Of a DNA stretch of 22,791 nt, positions 15,842 through 22,791 are shown piece by piece (positions within the stretch are counted from its first letter, which is position 1; every line of letters starts with the position of its first letter). The translations under genes and the position numbers were made by a program. The stretch is from Rickettsia typhi (GTDB lineage Bacteria > Pseudomonadota > Alphaproteobacteria > Rickettsiales > Deianiraeaceae). The notes under the pieces are model-generated. The model did no database searches and was not told the DNA's origin. It saw only the letters and a program-made list of their open reading frames with translations. The stretch is taken from the NCBI GenBank assembly GCA_945878495.1, contig CAMCTP010000006.1, forward strand, positions 1 through 22,791, read 5' to 3'.

Positions 15842-17614
15842 TCAAATTAAATTTGCTGGATTCATTATTTCTAGCCATTTTTCAAAAGAAAGACAAGATC
15901 CATCGATATCTTTTTCTCCTAAAAATCCAAGCTCAATTGCCGATTCTTTAAGGGTTAGGGTTTTTTTATGAGCATTTTTTGCTATCATTGCAGAATTATC
16001 ATATCCAATATATGGATTTAAGGCAGTCACAAGCATCAAAGATTGACTAACAAGAGACTCTATTCTGTCATTATTCGCCGTAATTCCAGCCAAACAATTG
16101 TCGATAAAACTATTTACACCATCAGATATCAAATTAATCGAGTCAATAATATTTTTAATTATCATTGGCCTGAAAACATTTAACTGAAAATGACCCTGCA
16201 TTCCGCCGGTAGAAACTGCAATATTATTACCCATAACTTGACAAGCTATCATAGTCAATGCCTCACATTGTGTTGGATTTACTTTTCCTGGCATTATAGA
16301 GCTACCCGGTTCATTTTCCGGCAAGGATATTTCACCAAGACCAGACCTAGGCCCGCTTGCCAAAAACCTTATATCGTTAGCGATTTTCATCATAGCAACA
16401 GCTATATTGTTAAGAGATCCATGAAGATTAACAAGGTCATCTTCACAGGCAAGTGCAAAATATTTATTTTTCTCGCTAACAAATTTTCCCGAAAATTCAA
16501 GTCCACGTTTGAATACTTTTGTATCTTTTAAATTACTCAAGCCTGTCGAAGAACAAGCAACAACATCAAGGTTTAAAATATCTTCGTGATAAAGGGAAAT
16601 ACCGCTTATCATTGTTAGATTTTCGGCAAATTTTTCAGCGAATCCATCCGGACAATTTATTCCACTTCCAACAGCCGTTCCTCCTTGAGCAATAGATTCA
16701 ATGAATTCCATAGCATGACAGACGTGAAACAAGGCGTGTTTAATTTGTGCTTTATATGCAGAAAACTCAGAACCAAGAGTTATCGGTGTTGCATCTTGCG
16801 TGTGTGTACGGCCTATTTTTACAATATTTGCAAACTCATTTTCTTTTTCTGCAAGTTTATTTGAAAAACGTATTAATGTTGGTATTAATTTTGAATAAGA
16901 GAGCAGGGCAACTGAGGTATGCATTGCCGTTGGAAAGGTATCATTTGAAGACTGACCAAGATTTACATGATCATTTGGATGAACTGGAGTTTTTCCTCCT
17001 TTTGAACCATTTTCAATTTCGTTTGCAACAGAAGCTATAACTTCATTTACATTCATATTTGTTTGAGTGCCAGAGCCAGTTTGCCAAACAACAAGAGGAA
17101 ATTGAGTATCGTAGAACCAGTCAAAAATATTTTTATCCACAACTGAGTTTTCAATTTTAATTCTATTAATTATATCTCTTTGGTTTTTAATATATCGCGA
17201 ATTGTATTTATTTAATATAAATTCACAATGCATTTCTTCTCCATCATTTATTTGACGACTTGGATTTTCAAGCCACTCGACCCATTCCGAATGATCATAC
17301 ATCTCTTCGGAAGATTTACTTGTATCAAAAATACCAGTAATAATATTAACTGAATCGATGATTTTATCGCAAATTTCAGGTGTTATTTTTGCAAGATCTC
17401 TATCGTTTGGATTCAAAATTTTTAACTGTTTATTTGTAATTGCGGCTGATTTTTTTACTAAAAGCATCGAGTACACAAGCTCCTTCGGCATTTTATGTCC
17501 TGCATTTTTATTGCATATTGGAAAATTTTCAATACTTCTTTGTGTTTGCGCCCCATAATAAGCATTAACTGGAACGTTTACATCACCAATTGTATCTTTT
17601 TCGACCCTAAACAT
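15842..17614 (-). CDS. fumC: Class II fumarase (FumC) with two insertions
   Basis: Fumarate hydratase interconverts fumarate and malate in the TCA cycle. The family core is clear: GAQTQRS at 21-27, QFPLVVWQTGSGTQTNMN at 171-188, HPNDHVNLGQSSND at 212-225, IGRTHTQDATP at 267-277, the signature GSSIMPGKVNPTQ at 437-449, and LNVFRPM with LMLVTALNPYIGYD near the end. At 590 residues it is about 125 longer than usual. The extra length sits in two blocks: about 87-165 (charged, with two Trp in SEWVEWLENP), before the first active-site region, and about 340-378, in the segment before the conserved LMKIAND equivalent. Catalytic regions are intact. It starts 12 bases after dksA on the same strand. Confidence 0.93.
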   Translation of the reverse strand: MFRVEKDTIGDVNVPVNAYYGAQTQRSIENFPICNKNAGHKMPKELVYSMLLVKKSAAITNKQLKILNPNDRDLAKITPEICDKIIDSVNIITGIFDTSKSSEEMYDHSEWVEWLENPSRQINDGEEMHCEFILNKYNSRYIKNQRDIINRIKIENSVVDKNIFDWFYDTQFPLVVWQTGSGTQTNMNVNEVIASVANEIENGSKGGKTPVHPNDHVNLGQSSNDTFPTAMHTSVALLSYSKLIPTLIRFSNKLAEKENEFANIVKIGRTHTQDATPITLGSEFSAYKAQIKHALFHVCHAMEFIESIAQGGTAVGSGINCPDGFAEKFAENLTMISGISLYHEDILNLDVVACSSTGLSNLKDTKVFKRGLEFSGKFVSEKNKYFALACEDDLVNLHGSLNNIAVAMMKIANDIRFLASGPRSGLGEISLPENEPGSSIMPGKVNPTQCEALTMIACQVMGNNIAVSTGGMQGHFQLNVFRPMIIKNIIDSINLISDGVNSFIDNCLAGITANNDRIESLVSQSLMLVTALNPYIGYDNSAMIAKNAHKKTLTLKESAIELGFLGEKDIDGSCLSFEKWLEIMNPANLI

Positions 17615-17626
17615 ACAAACAAAAAA

Positions 17627-18127
17627 TCAGGAAACATCACCTATATCATATTCAGAGTATTCGTTCTGCAAGGTTGTTTCAGTCTTATGATAGGACTCGC
17701 TAACTTTTTCATTTCTGTCTCTTCTCTCCTGTTCATCTATACAAAATGCCGTTACCGGTCTAGCGAGAAGCCTTGCAATTCCAATTTCCTCACCTGTTGC
17801 CATGCAATATCCATATTCGCCTTTTTCTATTCTCGACAAAGCTTCATCGATTTTTTTTAACAATTTTGATTGTCTATCAGTTATTCTTATAGATATTCCT
17901 TTCTCCGCTTCAACCTGAGATAAATCATCTTCATTTATTTCTTTACTTAATTCTGAGATAAAATTTACTTTTGGCGATATAGAAAGAATTAATTCAGACT
18001 TTTGATCTTCAAGTATAGACTTAAAATAATCAAGCTGTACATGATTCATATAGGATTGATTTTTTATGTAATCCAAGAATTCCTTTGTGGATATATCTTT
18101 TTCTGTAGGAAGTTTATCGCTTCCCAT
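17627..18127 (-). CDS. dksA: DksA-family RNA polymerase-binding regulator
   Basis: A 166-residue DksA/TraR-type protein, which enters the RNA polymerase secondary channel and tunes transcription, often with ppGpp. The coiled-coil region ends in ITDRQSKLLKKIDEALSRIE, followed by the finger YGYCMATGEEIGIARLLARP and then TAFCIDEQERRDR. Only two of the four zinc-binding cysteines of E. coli DksA remain; the others are Thr and Glu, as is common in alphaproteobacteria. The acidic coiled-coil tip reads NEDDL, so one of the two key Asp positions appears to be Asn. The N-terminus has about 20 extra polar residues. It begins 2 bases after the rpmG stop and is followed by fumC, forming an apparent three-gene operon. 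Confidence 0.9.
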   Translation of the reverse strand: MGSDKLPTEKDISTKEFLDYIKNQSYMNHVQLDYFKSILEDQKSELILSISPKVNFISELSKEINEDDLSQVEAEKGISIRITDRQSKLLKKIDEALSRIEKGEYGYCMATGEEIGIARLLARPVTAFCIDEQERRDRNEKVSESYHKTETTLQNEYSEYDIGDVS

Positions 18128-18129
18128 AT

Positions 18130-18321
18130 CTAGTTCTTTTTAGGACTTGGAGCCTTTCTTTGTTTAAATAAAGCACGAGCTCTTATTCTAGGATCGTATT
18201 TCATTAATTCTAATTTTTTCTCACTTTTTCTATTAACCCAAACAGTGTATCTGTAGCCTGACTCGCTCTGTAAAACAGCACACTCTATCGACGTTTTTCT
18301 TTTTGTTTTAGCTGCAGCCAT
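18130..18321 (-). CDS. rpmG: 50S ribosomal protein L33
   Basis: Ribosomal protein L33 of the large subunit, 63 residues from the ATG at 18321 (MAAAKTKRKTSIECAVLQSE). The frame opens seven codons earlier, but the family begins at the Ala/Lys-rich start. The C-terminal block KLELMKYDPRIRARALFKQR is the diagnostic L33 region. It lacks the four-Cys zinc ribbon seen in some L33 forms and ends in a short Lys/Pro tail. It heads the rpmG-dksA-fumC gene run and lies downstream of a consensus TTGACA hexamer. Confidence 0.93.
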   Translation of the reverse strand: MAAAKTKRKTSIECAVLQSESGYRYTVWVNRKSEKKLELMKYDPRIRARALFKQRKAPSPKKN

Positions 18322-18348
18322 ATTATTTATTACAAGAAACATTCACCA

Positions 18349-18376
18349 AAAATAAATAAAGTTTTTTTAATGTCAA
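18349..18376 (-). promoter_or_regulatory. Probable promoter of rpmG-dksA-fumC
   Basis: Minus strand: consensus TTGACA (18376-18371), 16 bases, then TATTTT (18354-18349). The ATG of rpmG follows about 28 bases later. The -35 hexamer lies within the left arm of the inverted repeat at 18365-18402. Confidence 0.5.
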
Positions 18377-18402
18377 GTAAAAAATAATTCTTGACATTAA
18401 AA
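18365..18402. repeat. 13-bp inverted repeat in the divergent promoter region
   Basis: The left arm TTTTAATGTCAAG (18365-18377) and right arm CTTGACATTAAAA (18390-18402) are perfect reverse complements around a 12-base A+T spacer. Each arm contains a TTGACA hexamer pointing away from the centre, toward rpmG and toward the desaturase. It is either a pair of back-to-back -35 boxes with symmetric flanks or a shared operator. Confidence 0.8.
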
Positions 18403-18420
18403 TAAAATACAAAACAAAAT
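18391..18420 (+). promoter_or_regulatory. Probable promoter of the desaturase-efp-ubiE run
   Basis: Plus strand: consensus TTGACA (18391-18396), 18 bases, then CAAAAT (18415-18420). About 22 bases remain to the desaturase ATG at 18443. The -10 match is modest. Confidence 0.4.
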
Positions 18421-18442
18421 ATCCAAGTTATTTTACCTCTAT

Positions 18443-19600
18443 ATGAGTCCATTAATATATACAATACTTGTTACACACATAACAATCGCATGCGTAACTA
18501 TGTTCTTACATAGATCTCAAGCTCATAAATCTGTAACATTTAGCCCTGTTGTAAATCATTTTTTCAGATTTTGGCTTTGGATGACAACAGGAATGGTAAC
18601 AAAAGAGTGGGTAGCTATACATAGAAAACATCACGCAAAATGCGAAACTCCCGAAGATCCTCACTCTCCTGTCCATAAGGGCGTATGGAGTATAATGTTC
18701 CTTGGTGTGTTATTTTATAAACAAGAGGCAAAATGTGTTGAAACTCTTGAGACCTACGGTCAAGAAACTCCAGACGATTGGATCGAAAAAAATGTATACG
18801 ATAGACACAGCGCAAAAGGAATTTTACTAATGTTGATTATAAACATTTACATGTTCGGATTTATAAATGGATTTGCGTGTTGGGCAATACAAATGGCTTG
18901 GATACCGTTTTGGGCTGCAGGATTTATAAATGGAATAGGGCATTGGTTTGGATATAGAAATTTTGCATCAAAAGATACATCAACAAATATAACACCAATA
19001 CTTCTTCCGATAGGAATCATAATAGGCGGCGAAGAGTTTCACAACAATCATCACGCCTTCCCAAGATCGGCTAGACTTGGGTATCATAAATGGGAAATAG
19101 ACTTTGGGTGGATATACATTAAAGCTCTTGAAAAAATGGGGCTTGCGAAAGTTATACACGCAACAAAAGTTCCTGAGAAAAAAAGTCAAGCATTTACATT
19201 TGACGATAAAACATCTCTTTTTGCCAACAAAATGTCTTCAATAAGAAAATTTGAAAAAGAAGTTATGGCAAAATATATTAAGAAAAACTTCAAACAATCA
19301 GCTATTAATGCTCTTAAATATTCGAAAAGTAAAATATTAAGATTATTAAAAACTGATACAGATGCCATGAATCAGTCTGACTCGGAAAAATATCAAAAAA
19401 TAATAACATCAGATGAAATAATCACTAAGATATCAGATTTCAAACGCAAGCTTGAGCAATCTTGGCAAGGAGTTGGAATAACTGTATCCGAAAGAATGGA
19501 AAAAATGAAACAATGGTGCGAAGAGGTTGAAAAAACTGGCCACAAAGATATCATTAAATTCTCAAAATATCTCAAAAGAAAAATGGGGCTTGGTTTGTGA
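18443..19600 (+). CDS. Membrane fatty-acid (delta-9-type) desaturase
   Basis: An oxygen-dependent acyl-CoA or acyl-lipid desaturase of the di-iron membrane family, which introduces double bonds into fatty acids. Three histidine boxes are intact: HRSQAH (23-28), HRKHH (60-64) and HNNHH (200-204), with the accessory His in GHWFGYRNF (167). Hydrophobic segments occur at about 4-21, 40-52, 125-165 and 183-196. The 385-residue length includes a charged C-terminal domain (from about 245) ending with WCEEVEKTGHKDIIKFSKYL. From memory, Pseudomonas-type desaturases carry a similar tail, so it is probably not a fusion. The ATG lies about 22 bases after a likely -10 box. Its TGA stop overlaps the GTG of a possible small ORF leading to efp. 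Confidence 0.92.
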   Translation: MSPLIYTILVTHITIACVTMFLHRSQAHKSVTFSPVVNHFFRFWLWMTTGMVTKEWVAIHRKHHAKCETPEDPHSPVHKGVWSIMFLGVLFYKQEAKCVETLETYGQETPDDWIEKNVYDRHSAKGILLMLIINIYMFGFINGFACWAIQMAWIPFWAAGFINGIGHWFGYRNFASKDTSTNITPILLPIGIIIGGEEFHNNHHAFPRSARLGYHKWEIDFGWIYIKALEKMGLAKVIHATKVPEKKSQAFTFDDKTSLFANKMSSIRKFEKEVMAKYIKKNFKQSAINALKYSKSKILRLLKTDTDAMNQSDSEKYQKIITSDEIITKISDFKRKLEQSWQGVGITVSERMEKMKQWCEEVEKTGHKDIIKFSKYLKRKMGLGL

Positions 19601-19698
19601 GAAATATAATAAAATATAAAAAATTAAAAATTATATCAACCATATTAACACTATCAATGCTAATTTCATTAACAACTTATATAGGAATAAAATTTTAA
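19597..19698 (+). CDS. Possible 33-residue single-pass membrane peptide
   Basis: A short frame starts with a GTG that overlaps the desaturase stop codon (GTGA) and ends in TAA nine bases before efp. It encodes a basic N-terminus (Arg, Lys x5) followed by a hydrophobic stretch IISTILTLSMLISLTTYIGI, enough for one membrane span. The coupled start and close fit between two genes favour translation. Its shortness and the A+T-rich setting mean it could be chance. Confidence 0.35.
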   Translation: MRNIIKYKKLKIISTILTLSMLISLTTYIGIKF

Positions 19699-19707
19699 AA
19701 TTAGTAT

Positions 19708-20271
19708 ATGGCTAATATAAACACAAATGATCTTAAATGTGGATACATCATAAACCACAATAAGTCTTTATGGAAAGTTATTTCAACGGAACACGTTAAA
19801 CCTGGAAAAGGAGGTGCATTTATTCAAGCAGAATTAAGAAATATAAAGAATGGCTCTAAGCTTAACGAAAGATTTAGAGCTGGAGAAAAAGTTGACAGAC
19901 TTATAATGGATTCAACCGAAGTGCAATTTTCATATAAAAATCATGACACTGCGATATTTTTAAACCTAGATACGTTTGAAGAAGTAAATGTAGAAATAAC
20001 AAGAATAGGTGATAGCCACTTATTTTTAAAAGAAGGTCAGAATGTCAAAATGGAAACAATAGAAGATGATTTTATCTCAATAGTTATTCCAGAAAAAATG
20101 ATATTTAAGGTTATCGAAACAGAGCCTGAAATTAAAGGCGCAACTCTAACAAATGTTCAAAAACCGGCAATACTCGAAAATGGAATGAAAATTATGGTTC
20201 CCTCTTTTATAAAAGAGGGCGAAGATATAATTATATCAACGCAAGATAAAAAATATAGCGAAAGAGCATGA
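19708..20271 (+). CDS. efp: Elongation factor P
   Basis: Elongation factor P rescues ribosomes stalled on proline stretches. The 187-residue sequence has the three-domain layout. The N-terminal KOW-like domain carries the modifiable Lys34 in KPGKGGAF (the residue that EpmA lysylates in many bacteria). The S1-like/OB middle follows, and then the C-terminal signature region with ATLTNVQKPAILENGMKIMVPSFIKEGE. Length and motifs are normal. The modification genes epmA and epmB are not in the window. Its last four bases overlap the start of ubiE (ATGA), so the two are translationally coupled. Confidence 0.96.
   Translation: MANINTNDLKCGYIINHNKSLWKVISTEHVKPGKGGAFIQAELRNIKNGSKLNERFRAGEKVDRLIMDSTEVQFSYKNHDTAIFLNLDTFEEVNVEITRIGDSHLFLKEGQNVKMETIEDDFISIVIPEKMIFKVIETEPEIKGATLTNVQKPAILENGMKIMVPSFIKEGEDIIISTQDKKYSERA
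20200..20219. repeat. Perfect 20-bp palindrome inside efp
   Basis: CCCTCTTTTATAAAAGAGGG is its own reverse complement. In RNA it would give an 8-bp stem with a TATA loop. It encodes Pro-Ser-Phe-Ile-Lys-Glu-Gly of the conserved efp C-terminus, and no T-run follows it. Confidence 0.9.
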
Positions 20272-21023
20272 TAAAAGACGATTCAAGAGAATTTATTCGA
20301 AATGTATTTGAATCTGTTGTAACGAAATACGATTCTATGAATGATTTTATGACACTTGGTGCTCATAGATTGTGGAAAAAACATTTTTGTGCTTTATCAA
20401 AAATAAAAAATCAGAATCCACAAAAAATACTTGATATGTCATGCGGAACTGGCGATATATCAATCCAGATACTAAAATTAAATCCAGATTCAATAATAAC
20501 AATGTGCGATCCAGAAATTGAAATGCTAAACATAGCAAATTCAAAAATTATCAATTCTGGATTCTCAGTAAAAAATATCAACATCGAAAATTCCACGGCA
20601 GAAGAGTTTACAATGTCGAAATATATAAATTTCTACGATATATGCTTTACATCTTTTGGTGTTAGAAATTTTTCTAATATAAAAATAGGAGTTAGCAATA
20701 TATACAATTCATTAAAAAATGGTGGCAAATGGATGGTAATGGAGTTTTCATCAGATTTTCTTTCTCATGGAAATATCGAAAACCAGACTAAATTTTTAAA
20801 GATCAAACAAAAAATACTTGAATTTTATATCAAAAGCATAATACCACAAATTGGATTTGCTTTAGCGAATGACAAAAGTTCATATCAATATTTATCTGAT
20901 AGCATTTTAAAGTTTCCTAAATCGTCGGATTTCATAGCAATTTTAAAATCTGCTGGATTTAAAGAAGTCTATAAGATTAATTTTGTCAAAGATATTGTGA
21001 ATATTTACATAGCCAATAAATGA
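20268..21023 (+). CDS. ubiE: UbiE/MenG C-methyltransferase of quinone synthesis
   Basis: An S-adenosylmethionine-dependent C-methyltransferase acting on the benzoquinol ring in ubiquinone synthesis (or on demethylmenaquinol). Diagnostic parts in 251 residues are VFESVVTKYDSMNDFMTLGAHRLWK (11-37, described here by its key YD-x-MN and HRLW residues), the SAM-binding loop LDMSCGTGDIS (55-65), the acidic MCDPE at the end of strand 2, and FGVRNF in the middle. The C-terminal GFKEVYKINFVKDIVNIYIA matches the family ending, where a Gly-Ile/Val segment is typical. It supports a quinone-based respiratory chain, consistent with cydA. It overlaps efp by four bases and is convergent with mnmE 54 bases away. 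Confidence 0.93.
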   Translation: MIKDDSREFIRNVFESVVTKYDSMNDFMTLGAHRLWKKHFCALSKIKNQNPQKILDMSCGTGDISIQILKLNPDSIITMCDPEIEMLNIANSKIINSGFSVKNINIENSTAEEFTMSKYINFYDICFTSFGVRNFSNIKIGVSNIYNSLKNGGKWMVMEFSSDFLSHGNIENQTKFLKIKQKILEFYIKSIIPQIGFALANDKSSYQYLSDSILKFPKSSDFIAILKSAGFKEVYKINFVKDIVNIYIANK

Positions 21024-21077
21024 AAAATTTTAGCTCTGTTATCATAATATATATTATCGGATAATTACGATATCTTA

Positions 21078-22493
21078 CTACTTCCCTATACAAAAATTAG
21101 AAAAAATCGAACCGAGTAAGTCATCATGAGATTTTCCAAAACCATCAACCTTATCAAAATATTTCATTGAAACTCTCAAGATCTCTGCAATAATTTCAAG
21201 ATCCTGATTTATGAGAGATAAATCAATTGAATCTAGCTCTACAAAAGCTTTATTAAAAAAGTCGCATTGTCTATCAGATAGAATCATGCAATTTTCTAGC
21301 GTTCCAACAATTAAATCTAAAGATCCTATCAAAGCATCAATAAATGATAGAATTGAATTTTTTTCTAAAACCGTAATAGATGTTATGTTTATTTTTTTCT
21401 TACCGATGGAAGATCTAACAAAAGATTTAAAAGTTTCAAATTCACCACCAGAAATCATGTCATTCTTTGATTGGATAACAAAATCTCCATCTTTCAAAAA
21501 CTCTTCCAACAATTCAACCGAATAATCCTGCTTGTGTGAATTCGGTTCAAATAAAAAAATTCTAATATCAGCATTTTTTGCAACATCTCTTGCCATCAAT
21601 ATACCCTCTTCCTCAATATCATCAATTGAGCCATCTCTAATCCCAGCAGTATCGAATAAATTTACAGAATAACCACCAATGATAATATTTTTCGAAACAA
21701 CGTCTCTTGTTGTTCCGGCTTTTTCCGAAACTATCGACACTTTTTCCCCATAAATAGCGTTAATCAAAGAAGATTTTCCGGCATTAGGACTTCCAATAAT
21801 GCAAACATTTATGCCATTTTTTATTTTACCTACCACATCATTCGAAGCGATAACTTCTTTTGCCTTTAATTTTATATTATTCAGTGATTCAGCTATCAAA
21901 TCAACGGTTTCATTTGGAATTTCCTGATCAGAAAAATCAATATTTGCCTCAATTAAACACAGTATTTTAAAAATATCATCTTTGATTTTCTTAACAACAA
22001 GATTATTTTCAGAAGACATAGACCTAATTGCCACGCCATGCATTTTTTTTGTTTGAGATTTTATCAACAGATCTACGGCATTTGCCTGATCAATAGATAT
22101 TTTTTGATTTACAAATGCACGATATAAAAATTCTCCAGCCACAGACTGCCTAAAGCCAAAAAAATCTTTTAATATTTTCTCGAATTCATGTGTAATATAT
22201 GGACTATTATGAAGTGATACCTCAACAACATCCTCGCCGGTAAAAGATCTTGGCGATTTAAAATAAATAATCAATACTTGATCCAAAATATCCGCAAGCG
22301 ACTCTGTGGAATATATATTTAAATACAATGAAGATCCATGTGGTGGCTGATTTTTCTTATAACTAGTTATCTTGTAAAATTCAAGAGCCCTATTCCCGCT
22401 TATTCTATAAACGCAAACAGAGCCACTTAATTTCGATGTTATTGCAGAAAATATCGTGTCTTGCGTATTTTGATAGCTATTTAGATCGTGCAT
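21078..22493 (-). CDS. mnmE: tRNA modification GTPase MnmE (TrmE)
   Basis: With MnmG, MnmE makes the 5-carboxymethylaminomethyl modification of wobble uridine in several tRNAs. The 471 residues show the N-terminal tetrahydrofolate-binding domain (DTIFSAITSK, RSFTGEDVVE), the helical domain, and an inserted G domain with P-loop GSPNAGKSS (234-242), switch TTRD (261-264) and DTAG (281-284). The C-terminal CIGK (468-471) holds the catalytic Cys. The fourth GTPase motif, normally NKxD, reads SKND at 342-345, a Ser replacing the guanine-contacting Asn. The ATG sits inside the 3' end of sodB (17-base overlap), with a weak GGAA sequence 10-13 bases upstream of the ATG. Confidence 0.95.
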   Translation of the reverse strand: MHDLNSYQNTQDTIFSAITSKLSGSVCVYRISGNRALEFYKITSYKKNQPPHGSSLYLNIYSTESLADILDQVLIIYFKSPRSFTGEDVVEVSLHNSPYITHEFEKILKDFFGFRQSVAGEFLYRAFVNQKISIDQANAVDLLIKSQTKKMHGVAIRSMSSENNLVVKKIKDDIFKILCLIEANIDFSDQEIPNETVDLIAESLNNIKLKAKEVIASNDVVGKIKNGINVCIIGSPNAGKSSLINAIYGEKVSIVSEKAGTTRDVVSKNIIIGGYSVNLFDTAGIRDGSIDDIEEEGILMARDVAKNADIRIFLFEPNSHKQDYSVELLEEFLKDGDFVIQSKNDMISGGEFETFKSFVRSSIGKKKINITSITVLEKNSILSFIDALIGSLDLIVGTLENCMILSDRQCDFFNKAFVELDSIDLSLINQDLEIIAEILRVSMKYFDKVDGFGKSHDDLLGSIFSNFCIGK

Positions 22494-22791
22494 TTGTTAA
22501 GTTTTCCGATACAAAATGCCAATTTAATAATTTTGACAGAAATACATCAATGTAATCCCCTCTTCTATTTTGGTAATCAACATAATAAGCATGTTCCCAG
22601 ACATCTATCGTTGCAAGTGGATACATCAAAGTTCCAATCGGGGTTTCTGCGTTTGAAGTTTTTATTATCTTCAGGGATTCAGATGTAGAGTCATAGCACA
22701 GCCAAGTCCAGCCTGCTCCAAATTGAGTTAAAGCTGAATTTTTAAATTCATCAGCAAATTTCTCATAAGATCCAAAGCTTTTTACAATTTC
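22477..22791 (-). CDS. sodB: Fe/Mn superoxide dismutase (5' part outside window)
   Basis: The C-terminal 104 residues of an iron/manganese superoxide dismutase, which converts superoxide to hydrogen peroxide and oxygen. Visible hallmarks are FGAGWTWLCYD and the signature TIDVWEHAYYVDYQNRRGDY, whose Asp and His are two of the four metal ligands. The first two His ligands lie in the missing N-terminal half. The ending NWHFVSENL is typical. Iron versus manganese preference cannot be judged from this part. The stop lies 17 bases inside mnmE, so the two genes overlap and probably share a transcript. Confidence 0.93.
   Translation of the reverse strand, partial: EIVKSFGSYEKFADEFKNSALTQFGAGWTWLCYDSTSESLKIIKTSNAETPIGTLMYPLATIDVWEHAYYVDYQNRRGDYIDVFLSKLLNWHFVSENLTNARSK

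Noticed and set aside
17627..18127. DksA as a degenerate zinc-finger pseudogene
   Set aside because: Loss of two Cys ligands is common in alphaproteobacterial DksA, and the rest of the protein is intact.
18443..19600. Desaturase as a fusion with a novel C-terminal domain
   Set aside because: The tail with the WCEEVEKTGHKDI segment resembles what I recall of Pseudomonas-type desaturases of about 390 residues, so the length is probably normal.
21024..21077. Palindrome ATAATATATATTAT between ubiE and mnmE as a bidirectional terminator
   Set aside because: It contains only A and T, has no G+C stem, and is expected by chance in such DNA.

Overview
The window is a stretch of roughly 70% A+T bacterial chromosome (estimated by eye), tightly packed with housekeeping genes. 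The lineage signals are alphaproteobacterial. The F0 stalk gene encodes the b' form of ATP synthase subunit b, subunit c is short and resembles that of Rickettsia, DksA keeps only part of its zinc-site cysteines, and the CydA has a short Q-loop. Together with the A+T bias, strong Lys/Ile/Asn use and scattered operons, this suggests a reduced host-associated member of Rickettsiales or a relative. The genus cannot be named from this window. Almost no gene has a Shine-Dalgarno sequence visible by eye.

Layout. 1-1859 (minus) is the N-terminal 619 codons of a large unrecognised protein with a hydrophobic segment late in the visible part. 1912-2931 (minus) is a UV-damage endonuclease (uvsE). 3006-6793 (plus) is a complete emrA-emrB-tolC tripartite efflux operon. 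6804-10419 (minus) runs in the order cydA, atpE, atpF', a DMT/EamA transporter, folE. Here cydA has no adjacent cydB, and atpE-atpF' are cut off from the other ATP synthase genes. 10541-11948 (plus) holds a secreted Lys-rich protein overlapping an LpxL-like acyltransferase whose catalytic acid is replaced by Trp. 11949-12289 is a gene-poor stretch with coding-like debris. An initiator tRNA-Met follows at 12290-12366 (minus), then two unrecognised helical proteins (12404-14158, minus) divergent from an outer-membrane beta-barrel protein and pyrH (14190-15777, plus).

15842-18321 (minus) is an apparent rpmG-dksA-fumC operon, with a fumarase enlarged by two insertions. A 13-bp-arm inverted repeat containing two opposed TTGACA hexamers separates it from a plus-strand run: fatty-acid desaturase, a possible 33-residue membrane peptide, efp, ubiE. 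The right end (minus) is sodB (truncated by the window) overlapping mnmE.

The genes point to an aerobic life with quinone-based respiration (ubiE, cydA, fumC, superoxide dismutase), oxygen-dependent lipid desaturation, drug efflux and UV repair. I found no CRISPR array, transposase, phage module or toxin-antitoxin pair. The least explained parts are the large protein at the left edge, the pair of helical proteins beside the initiator tRNA, the enlarged fumarase, and the isolated cydA-atpE-atpF' block.
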